Below, piece after piece: positions 1 through 5,314 of a stretch of 6,025 bases of DNA. Position 1 is the stretch's first letter. Each line of letters opens with the position of its first letter. The position numbers were made by a program, and so were the translations under genes. This DNA comes from CAG-882 sp050874385 (lineage in GTDB: Bacteria; Bacillota; Clostridia; Lachnospirales; Lachnospiraceae), in NCBI GenBank assembly GCA_050874385.1, contig JBNMKO010000149.1, positions 1 to 6,025 on the forward strand. The letters are read 5' to 3'. Under the pieces are notes generated by a model, which made no database searches, was not told where the DNA came from, and was given only the letters and a program-made list of their open reading frames with translations.

Positions 1-1
1 A

Positions 2-97
2 CTGATTAGCCCTGAGCTTGTGAAGGTGTCATTTAATATGGACAAGACAAAAAATAATATATATGAAGTATCGGAAGGTAGCATTTACAGAGAATAA
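2..97 (+). CDS. C-terminal end of an unidentified upstream protein (partial)
   Basis: An open frame enters from the left edge and ends at a TAA (95-97), giving 31 residues that start LISPELVKVSF and finish EGSIYRE. The composition is mixed and soluble-looking, with no membrane segment and no motif I recognise, so no function is offered. The frame has no internal stop and lies 54 bp upstream of the next start in the same orientation. That spacing and the lack of a terminator hairpin after 97 suggest it may be co-transcribed with the membrane protein gene that follows. So short a tail could be open by chance, but its amino acid mix is protein-like. Confidence 0.55.
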   Translation: MISPELVKVSFNMDKTKNNIYEVSEGSIYRE

Positions 98-137
98 AAA
101 ATACTAGAAATTATCTAAATAAATATTATGTTTTATG

Positions 138-145
138 AGGAGGGG
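138..145 (+). promoter_or_regulatory. Shine-Dalgarno site that sets the membrane protein start
   Basis: AGGAGGGG ends 6 nt before the ATG at 152. An in-frame ATG at 128 lies upstream of this site and has only AT-rich sequence before it, so the start at 152 is preferred. Confidence 0.8.
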
Positions 146-151
146 AAAGTT

Positions 152-1111
152 ATGTCAGTTGACAATATTTGTAAAGGAAACGTAATAAAAAACAGAAAAG
201 AAAATGAAAAAGAAAATGTAACAAAAATACCCAAAAATATAATAAAATATGATATAAAAAACAAAAAAGGAACTGTAACTCAAAAATTTTACATTTCATT
301 GTCATGTATTCTTTGGGTTATTATATCGGTGTTCAAGCTGACATATATCAACAGGGAATATTTTGGGGCAGATTACAGTGTATATGCCTTGTTGTTCATG
401 CCGTTTTTATACTACAAGGTGCTCGACTGCATGGACGACAATGCGATGAGAATGTCCTTTAACTGGATTTGCGTTGTGCCGATGAGTATGTATTTGTATA
501 GGAGGCAGTTGGATGTGCTGTTCACATATTCGATTATGGGGATGCTTGCCACATTTTTGGCTGTAAATAAAAGAAAAATACGGGTTGGTGAAACTTTAAG
601 TGCAGGTTCGGGTTTTATTTTTCTTAATATCATGTCAATATATTTTACATTGAGTCAGCCGCTTTTAGATGGTGCAAATTACAAAAGATACTGCGCCTAT
701 AATATATTAAAAAATGCAAAAATGTTCGGATTTTCACAGAATGCCAATGAGTATTTAAACATGCTTGGCAATATGCCACTCAAATTATCCAATAAATATT
801 TTATAGCACAAAATATTGTCAGCCATGGCATTGTTCCGGTGTTTCTGGTTGTGCTCATTATTGTCGCGGCACTGTCGGCTGTCATTTTTGTAAGCTACAG
901 AAGAAAAAGATATTTTTCAGTGATGGCAGCCGCGGCAATTAATATTCAGATAATATGCTATTTTCTTTCTAATGTCGGTGTTTTTGAAAACTGCGTCTAT
1001 GAGATTATTTTTAACGGAAATACTGTGTACACATTATGTGTGCTTGTATTGATATTTATAATGCTTGATATATCTCATGTATTTGAGCGTATTTTAAAAT
1101 TTCGGTCATAA
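152..1111 (+). CDS. Integral membrane protein, probable degenerate SEDS (FtsW/RodA/SpoVE)-like
   Basis: A 319-residue protein with a Lys/Asn-rich, probably cytoplasmic N-terminus (1-45), followed by about eight hydrophobic segments near 47-64, 75-90, 103-116, 121-137, 151-168, 223-249, 254-274 and 291-306. The second half follows the layout of SEDS glycosyltransferases, which polymerise lipid II in the cell membrane. It has an ANYKRY...LKNAKMFGFS stretch (175-195) where those proteins have the YQ...S..AIGSGGL.G segment. A loop and helix around 205-250 match the region beginning LP...HTDFIF, and QIICYFLSNVGVF (266-278) matches the Q...NIGV helix. The key positions are changed: Lys215 falls where the catalytic Asp is expected, and FNGNT (287-291) stands where SYGGS is expected. 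Typical SEDS proteins have 10 segments and about 370-430 residues, so this one seems to lack part of the N-terminal half. It may be a non-catalytic relative or an unrelated membrane protein. The family link is inference by eye; that it is a membrane protein is clear. Confidence 0.85.
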   Translation: MSVDNICKGNVIKNRKENEKENVTKIPKNIIKYDIKNKKGTVTQKFYISLSCILWVIISVFKLTYINREYFGADYSVYALLFMPFLYYKVLDCMDDNAMRMSFNWICVVPMSMYLYRRQLDVLFTYSIMGMLATFLAVNKRKIRVGETLSAGSGFIFLNIMSIYFTLSQPLLDGANYKRYCAYNILKNAKMFGFSQNANEYLNMLGNMPLKLSNKYFIAQNIVSHGIVPVFLVVLIIVAALSAVIFVSYRRKRYFSVMAAAAINIQIICYFLSNVGVFENCVYEIIFNGNTVYTLCVLVLIFIMLDISHVFERILKFRS

Positions 1112-1112
1112 C

Positions 1113-1206
1113 TATAGCAATTCTAAAAATTAATGCAACCTACCATTTAGATAAATATTCTAAGATGCAGGAATTGTTATATGAAATAATTTATGGAATT
1201 GCTATA
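1113..1206. repeat. 94-bp AT-rich element with perfect 11-bp terminal inverted repeats
   Basis: TATAGCAATTC (1113-1123) is exactly complementary to GAATTGCTATA (1196-1206). A near-copy of the right arm, GAATTGTTATA (1171-1181), lies inside and could also pair with the left arm through one G-U pair. The left arm begins 2 bp after the stop codon of the membrane protein gene. Both ends begin or end in TA, as expected of a small non-autonomous element using TA target sites (IS630/Tc1-like). There is no coding capacity. It could instead be an RNA structure at the 3' end of the gene, with two alternative stems. A standard terminator is unlikely because the loop is long and no T-run follows. Confidence 0.45.
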
Positions 1207-1278
1207 AATAATAATCTTTTTGCCTGATATGGGAAGCTTTTGGGCGGCGGTGTTATTGGCAAATTATGACATTCCACA

Positions 1279-1307
1279 TTGCAAATTTTTTTTGATGGTG
1301 ATAAAAT
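1279..1307 (+). promoter_or_regulatory. Predicted extended -10 sigma-A-type promoter for the FAH gene
   Basis: A -35 hexamer TTGCAA (1279-1284) is separated by exactly 17 bp from a -10 hexamer TAAAAT (1302-1307). A TG dinucleotide one base upstream of the -10 (1299-1300) makes an extended -10. Transcription would begin near 1314, leaving an untranslated leader of about 130 nt before the ATG at 1446. Confidence 0.55.
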
Positions 1308-1338
1308 ATCACTGGAAATTTAATTGAACGGAAGATGG

Positions 1339-1431
1339 AGGGCGGATTGTAAAATCCGTCTTACTAGATTATTTGCGTCGTTTCAAACAAGAAACGATTT
1401 TTACTACTATTTGTGTCGCCATTTGGCGGCG
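1339..1431 (+). promoter_or_regulatory. Three-hairpin 5' leader upstream of the FAH gene, possible attenuator
   Basis: Hairpin 1 pairs GGCGGATT (1341-1348) with AATCCGTC (1353-1360) around a GTAA loop, with outer pairs to 1339/1362. Hairpin 2 pairs TCGTTTC (1378-1384) with GAAACGA (1391-1397) and is followed directly by TTTTT (1398-1402), a terminator-like arrangement though the stem is weak. Hairpin 3 pairs 1414-1420 with 1425-1431 and includes CGCC/GGCG. It ends 4 nt before the GGAG ribosome binding site (1436-1439). The layout would suit premature termination or control of initiation. I recognise no known riboswitch consensus. Confidence 0.4.
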
Positions 1432-1445
1432 GAATGGAGATTTCT

Positions 1446-2339
1446 ATGAAGCTTGTTACATATCTTGATGGTAAAAAAGAACGCGTTGGGGTCCTCAATG
1501 AGGACGAGACATGGGTATATCCGCTGCGCTCGCTTGGCATGCCTTATATGGACATGCAGGAGGTAGTGGAGAAGATGTCGAGGGCTGAGAAGGAGCTTAT
1601 CGGCATTTATAACCGCAAGGAGCCGGATGAGATACATGGGGCAATTCCGGTTAAAGATGTGGAATTGTCAGCTCCTATTCCAAGACCGAAGCAGGATATA
1701 ATCTGTCTTGGAATTAACTATATGGAGCATGCTGTTGAGTCGGCAAAATACAAGAAAGAGGCATTTGGCGGTGAGAGACCTTATGCTGTATATTTTTCAA
1801 AGAGAGTGAACGAGGCAGTCCCTAATAAGGGTTTTATTGAGGCGCATGAGAACCTTGTCGACAGTCTCGACTACGAGTGTGAGCTCGCAGTTGTTATCGG
1901 CAAGGATGCAAAAAATGTGCCGGAGGATGAAGCGGCAGATTATATATTTGGGTACACGATTATCAATGACGTGAGCGCGAGAAATGTGCAGACGCGCCAT
2001 AAGCAGTGGTATTTTGGCAAAAGCCTTGACGGTTTTACACCGATGGGGCCGTGTATCACGACAGCGGACAGCATTGCATTTCCGCCAAAGCTTGCCATAC
2101 AGTCAAAGGTGAACGGCGAGCTTCGACAGAACAGCAACACGGAGCTTTTGATATTCGATGTGGCACATGTGATAAGTGAACTTTCATCGGGCATGACATT
2201 AAAGGCAGGAACCATTATCTCGATGGGAACTCCGGCAGGTGTTGGCATGGGTTTTGACCCTCCACGCTTTTTAAAGCCGGGTGACACGGTGGAATGTATC
2301 GTTGAGGGTATTGGAACGCTTGTAAATACGGTAAAATAG
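1446..2339 (+). CDS. Fumarylacetoacetate hydrolase (FAH) family enzyme
   Basis: A 297-residue cytosolic enzyme of the FAH superfamily, whose members hydrolyse acylpyruvates, isomerise 2-hydroxyhepta-2,4-diene-1,7-dioate, or decarboxylate oxaloacetate, using a divalent metal. An N-terminal domain (1-75) with a MKLVTY.DG...VGVL opening precedes the catalytic fold. The metal ligands are visible: Glu144 and Glu146 in DYECELAVVIGK, and Asp175 in INDVSARN. His95 and Glu98 in NYMEHAVE fit the lid His/Glu pair known from FAHD1-type enzymes. The GKSLDGFTPMGP segment (191-202) and C-terminal GTPAGVGMGF plus FLKPGDTVE...GIGTLVN are family hallmarks. The start at 1446 has GGAG (1436-1439) 6 nt upstream; in-frame ATG 1434 and GTG 1413 lack a suitable site. 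Length is normal and nothing looks broken. The neighbours give no pathway, so the substrate is unknown; the exact reaction should not be read from the family name. Confidence 0.93.
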   Translation: MKLVTYLDGKKERVGVLNEDETWVYPLRSLGMPYMDMQEVVEKMSRAEKELIGIYNRKEPDEIHGAIPVKDVELSAPIPRPKQDIICLGINYMEHAVESAKYKKEAFGGERPYAVYFSKRVNEAVPNKGFIEAHENLVDSLDYECELAVVIGKDAKNVPEDEAADYIFGYTIINDVSARNVQTRHKQWYFGKSLDGFTPMGPCITTADSIAFPPKLAIQSKVNGELRQNSNTELLIFDVAHVISELSSGMTLKAGTIISMGTPAGVGMGFDPPRFLKPGDTVECIVEGIGTLVNTVK

Positions 2340-2438
2340 TGTTAAAAATACATAAGCATAGTAAAATATCGACTAGGATGTATTGTGATTTTCATATATG
2401 AATTTGATTAATTCATTTAAAAACATGCAAAAAATATT

Positions 2439-3968
2439 TTATTTTACATCGTGCATAAAAATATATGACACCACAGAAGCCAATATGTACGAGCCGCCTC
2501 CGATTAAAAGACATGCGATTTCGGGGAGGTTTTCTGCGCGGTGAAGTGTGGTGTATATAGGAATTGTTGCAAAAAAACATATAATTGAACGTATAACCGG
2601 GGCGGCTGCCAGAGCTTTCACTGAGTAGCTGCACCCGGTTAATTTTTTTAGCACAAGCATCATGTACACGCACACAAAAAGATGGCTGATTATAAGTCCA
2701 TAGCAGTAGCCACTTATCCCAGTGCGCGGAATGATGAATACGACAAGGGCGAGCCTTATAAGCTGTGCAAACATGCTTGATATGAACACGGTTCCGGTTT
2801 TTCCTATGGCGTTTAGCGCGCTTGACAGAGGTGTCGATAAGAATACGACAGGGCAGATAAGGCTCATAAGGCGAACTTGCTCTATAACCGTACTGTTGTC
2901 AAAGATTATTCCGCCAAAGCCCGCGCCATAGAAGAAAAATCCCGGAATACACATGATACCTAAGTTGCAGGCAAGTGTGAGTGCAAGAGACATGCTTTTG
3001 TTGAGGCGGGATAGGTTCTGTGTCTGCCATGACTTGGAAATGTCGGGTAGGAGCGCCTGGGACATGGCGTTGGTGAAAGTGGCAGGAAAGAGCACAAGAG
3101 GCATGGTCATTCCTGTCAGCACGCCGTATGTTGTGAGTGCCTCCTCATTTGTTTGACCGCAGGTTACAAGCATCATCGGCAAAAGTACCGCCTCGAAGCT
3201 CTGCATGAGATGCAGACAGACATGGTTGGCAGTGATTGGAAGTGCAAGGCGGTAGTTGACCGCGAGCTGTATTATTCCCTCACTCATATAAAAAAGAGGA
3301 GTTTTTGAAAGAGCGGTCTCCTCGGTTTTGTATTTGTCCTTGAGAAAAATGACAGCGATAAAACAAAAAACAGATGATGCTATCTCGCCCGCAAGTATGC
3401 CATACAGGGCGGTTGAGGCATCGGGAGCGTCACCATTTTGTTCGGCAATTCCCACAAATGTGAACACGCAGGTAATTCGTATTATCTGTTCGATTACCTG
3501 TGCGGCGGCGGAAAGTCCATGAAGTTCAAGCCCGACAAAATAGCTCGATATGACTGTGTGCATACATGCAAAAGGCAGTGAATAGGCGGTTATTACAAGC
3601 AGGCTTCCGCAAAGATTGCTGCTCAAAAATATTTTTGATATAAAGTTTGCATTTTTGCCTATTAGCACAGCTATAACCGCAGAAATGGCGGTGCAGTACA
3701 GAAGCGTTGCAAGGAAATTTACATAACCCTTGTCTTTCTTTTTCTGTGCGAGATATGCGGCGGTATATTTTGTGACAGCGGTGGACAAGCCGCCGACAGC
3801 TACCGCTTGACCAAGAACGCAGATAGGCATTACCATCTGGTAAAGACCAATCTGGCTTGCAGGCATGATTCGTGAGAGATATATGCGGAATATGAAGCCC
3901 ATAATACGGCACAGTATACCGGATACGGCGAAGATGACGGTTCCCTTTATTATAGTTTTTGCTGACAT
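2439..3968 (-). CDS. SpoVB/MurJ-like polysaccharide or lipid flippase (MOP superfamily)
   Basis: A 509-residue polytopic membrane protein, close to the usual length of Bacillus SpoVB (about 520), with roughly 14 hydrophobic segments. The N-terminus KGTVIFAVSGILCRIMGFIFR followed by YLSRIMPASQIGLYQMVMPI (about 30-49) is the characteristic opening of this group. Further family-like pieces are FPATFTNAMSQALLPDIS (294-311) and SALNAIGKTG (383-392). Relatives in the MOP superfamily move undecaprenyl-linked sugars or lipid II across the membrane for peptidoglycan, spore cortex or surface polysaccharide synthesis. The start has GGAG (complement of 3974-3977) 5 nt upstream. The gene converges on the FAH gene, with 99 bp between them, and diverges from mnmA. 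Clostridia often carry several paralogues, so the substrate and any sporulation role cannot be told here; the SpoVB name describes sequence type only. Confidence 0.9.
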   Translation of the reverse strand: MSAKTIIKGTVIFAVSGILCRIMGFIFRIYLSRIMPASQIGLYQMVMPICVLGQAVAVGGLSTAVTKYTAAYLAQKKKDKGYVNFLATLLYCTAISAVIAVLIGKNANFISKIFLSSNLCGSLLVITAYSLPFACMHTVISSYFVGLELHGLSAAAQVIEQIIRITCVFTFVGIAEQNGDAPDASTALYGILAGEIASSVFCFIAVIFLKDKYKTEETALSKTPLFYMSEGIIQLAVNYRLALPITANHVCLHLMQSFEAVLLPMMLVTCGQTNEEALTTYGVLTGMTMPLVLFPATFTNAMSQALLPDISKSWQTQNLSRLNKSMSLALTLACNLGIMCIPGFFFYGAGFGGIIFDNSTVIEQVRLMSLICPVVFLSTPLSSALNAIGKTGTVFISSMFAQLIRLALVVFIIPRTGISGYCYGLIISHLFVCVYMMLVLKKLTGCSYSVKALAAAPVIRSIICFFATIPIYTTLHRAENLPEIACLLIGGGSYILASVVSYIFMHDVK

Positions 3969-4106
3969 TTTTTCTCCGTGGAGATTGTTTTTAACATTCT
4001 ATTCCAATGGAAGTTGATGTATGAAGGATTGATATATTTTCCTTTATTTTGCATATAGTTGCGAAAAAATTGCAATATGTATAAATGTGACAGGTTATAT
4101 AAATTA

Positions 4107-4135
4107 TTGAAAAGAAGTGGGTTATGCGGTAATAT
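4107..4135 (+). promoter_or_regulatory. Predicted sigma-A-type promoter for mnmA
   Basis: TTGAAA (4107-4112, 5 of 6 to consensus) and TAATAT (4130-4135, 4 of 6) are separated by 17 bp. This gives a start near 4142 and a short leader of about 30 nt. The 203-bp divergent region is very AT-rich; an alternative pair is TTGCGA (4059-4064) with TATAAA (4080-4085), but its 15-bp spacing is short. No equally good promoter was found for the minus-strand flippase gene. Confidence 0.45.
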
Positions 4136-4171
4136 TATTTATATTTAAAAAAAGTAATTCGGAGGTTTTTT

Positions 4172-5248
4172 ATGGCAGATACAGTTGTTGTAGGAATGTC
4201 GGGCGGGGTTGATTCCTCGGTAACGGCATATCTTTTGAAGGAGCAGGGTTACAATGTTGTAGGTGTTACAATGCAGATTTGGCAGGACGATAAGGAGTCG
4301 GAGACGGATTCGTGCTGCGGAATATCCGCGGTTGGAGATGCGAAGCGCGTTGCGGCAAAGATTGGAATACCGCATTATGTTATGAATTTTAGAGATGAGT
4401 TTAAGGAGAAAGTTATAGATTACTTTAACAGGGAGTATCTTGCGGGAAGGACACCTAACCCGTGTAACGCTTGCAACAGATATATCAAGTGGGAGGCACT
4501 TTTAAACAGGGCGCGCTCAATCGGTGCAGACTATGTGGCGACAGGGCACTATGCGCGCATTATAAAGCTTCCGAATGGACGTTATGCGATATCGGCGTCG
4601 GTGACGGATGCGAAAGACCAGTCTTATGCGCTTTACAATCACACACAGGAGCAGCTTGCACACACGCTTATGCCCTGTGGGGATTACACAAAGCCGCAGA
4701 TAAGGCAGATTGCGTCTGAGATAGGGCTTTTGGTGGCGGACAAGCCCGACAGTCAGGAGATATGTTTTATTCCGGATGATGACCATGCGGCGTATATTGA
4801 GAAGGCGACGGGAATTAAAGTTCCGGAGGGAAATTTTGTGGACAAATATGGCAACATACTCGGCACACACAAGGGCATAACGCACTACACCATAGGTCAG
4901 CGCAGGGGACTTGGTCTTGCAATGGGGCATCATGTGTTCGTGTCGGAAATAAGACCTGAGACGAATGAGGTTGTGATAGGGGAGAATGAGGATATTTTCT
5001 GCAAAAGTCTTATCGCCGATGATGTCAATTACATGGGGGCATCAAGCCTTGACAATGTGGATTGTATAGGAAAAATCCGCTACGCTCACAAGGGAGCGCC
5101 TTGCCATGTGACAGAGCTTTCCGGTGGAAGAATAAGGGTGGATTTTGAGACACCGCAGCGCGCAATCACACCAGGACAGGCGGTGGTTCTGTATGCGGAC
5201 GGATATGTGCTTGGAGGAGGAACTATACAAGGCAGATGTGAGGATTAA
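4172..5248 (+). CDS. mnmA: tRNA-uridine 2-sulfurtransferase MnmA (tRNA-specific 2-thiouridylase)
   Basis: A 358-residue cytosolic enzyme that adenylates and then thiolates U34 at C2 in the anticodon of tRNA-Lys, -Glu and -Gln, with sulfur from a cysteine desulfurase relay. The N-terminal PP-loop is GMSGGVDSS (8-16). The tRNA and catalytic stretch TPNPCNACNRYIKW (94-107) carries Cys101, the equivalent of E. coli Cys102, plus an extra Cys98 that makes a CXXC. ATGHYARI (123-130) and DSQEICFIPDDDH (193-205) follow, with Cys198 matching E. coli Cys199. The central domain holds HYTIGQRRGLGL (238-249), and the C-terminal beta-barrel ends with TPGQAVVLY and LGGGTI. Length is typical. GGAGG (4161-4165) sits 6 nt before the ATG. 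It faces away from the flippase gene and is followed after 63 bp by a regulator gene with no clear terminator between. No desulfurase gene adjoins it. Confidence 0.97.
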   Translation: MADTVVVGMSGGVDSSVTAYLLKEQGYNVVGVTMQIWQDDKESETDSCCGISAVGDAKRVAAKIGIPHYVMNFRDEFKEKVIDYFNREYLAGRTPNPCNACNRYIKWEALLNRARSIGADYVATGHYARIIKLPNGRYAISASVTDAKDQSYALYNHTQEQLAHTLMPCGDYTKPQIRQIASEIGLLVADKPDSQEICFIPDDDHAAYIEKATGIKVPEGNFVDKYGNILGTHKGITHYTIGQRRGLGLAMGHHVFVSEIRPETNEVVIGENEDIFCKSLIADDVNYMGASSLDNVDCIGKIRYAHKGAPCHVTELSGGRIRVDFETPQRAITPGQAVVLYADGYVLGGGTIQGRCED

Positions 5249-5250
5249 TT

Positions 5251-5314
5251 GGGAGGAGGAAGCATAGGCAATTAAATATATTTACAATCAGCAGTAAATA
5301 TATTGATACCTATG
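5251..5314 (+). promoter_or_regulatory. Shine-Dalgarno site separated from the start codon by a long hairpin
   Basis: GGGAGGAGG (5251-5259) is a near-perfect ribosome binding site, but frames opened just after it close at once (for example TAA at 5273-5275). The next usable start is ATG 5312. Between them lies a hairpin. The upper stem is 11 bp, AATATATTTAC (5275-5285) with GTAAATATATT (5294-5304), around an 8-nt loop. A lower stem pairs CATAGG (5263-5268) with CCTATG (5309-5314) across a 6/4-nt internal loop. If AGG (5266-5268) pairs with CCT (5309-5311), the ATG sits about 6 nt from the ribosome binding site. If the full lower stem forms, the ATG itself is paired. No T-run follows, so an mnmA terminator is less likely. 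Confidence 0.6.

Larger units (their letters stand above)
1112..1445. other. 334-bp intergenic region between the membrane protein gene and the FAH gene
   Basis: No credible gene was found here on either strand. The left part (1113-1206) is bounded by an 11-bp inverted repeat. The middle (1207-1278) is AT-rich apart from a GC-rich patch near 1239-1250 and shows no feature I can name. An extended -10 promoter lies at 1279-1307, and the rest is a structured 5' leader with three hairpins before the FAH start. A GTG at 1413 is in frame with the FAH gene, but no ribosome binding site precedes it. Confidence 0.7.

Noticed and set aside
128..151. Upstream ATG adding 8 residues to the membrane protein
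   Set aside because: The AGGAGGGG site lies inside this extension and is well spaced for the ATG at 152; nothing resembling a ribosome binding site precedes 128.
1413..1445. GTG start adding 11 residues to the FAH enzyme
   Set aside because: No ribosome binding site precedes it, the added part overlaps a hairpin, and FAH proteins usually begin near the MKLVTY motif, for which GGAG is correctly placed.
1940..2287. 115-codon minus-strand open frame
   Set aside because: It lies wholly inside the well-supported FAH gene, has no family features and is a reading-frame shadow.
2340..2438. Bidirectional terminator between the convergent FAH and flippase genes
   Set aside because: ATGAAT/ATTCAT (2398-2416) and AATACAT/ATGTATT (2347-2384) are short, AT-only or long-looped stems without a clear T-run, so a terminator cannot be supported although one is expected here.
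4517..4933. 138-codon minus-strand open frame inside mnmA
   Set aside because: It is antisense to conserved MnmA sequence, and its Arg- and Cys-rich composition is typical of a shadow frame.
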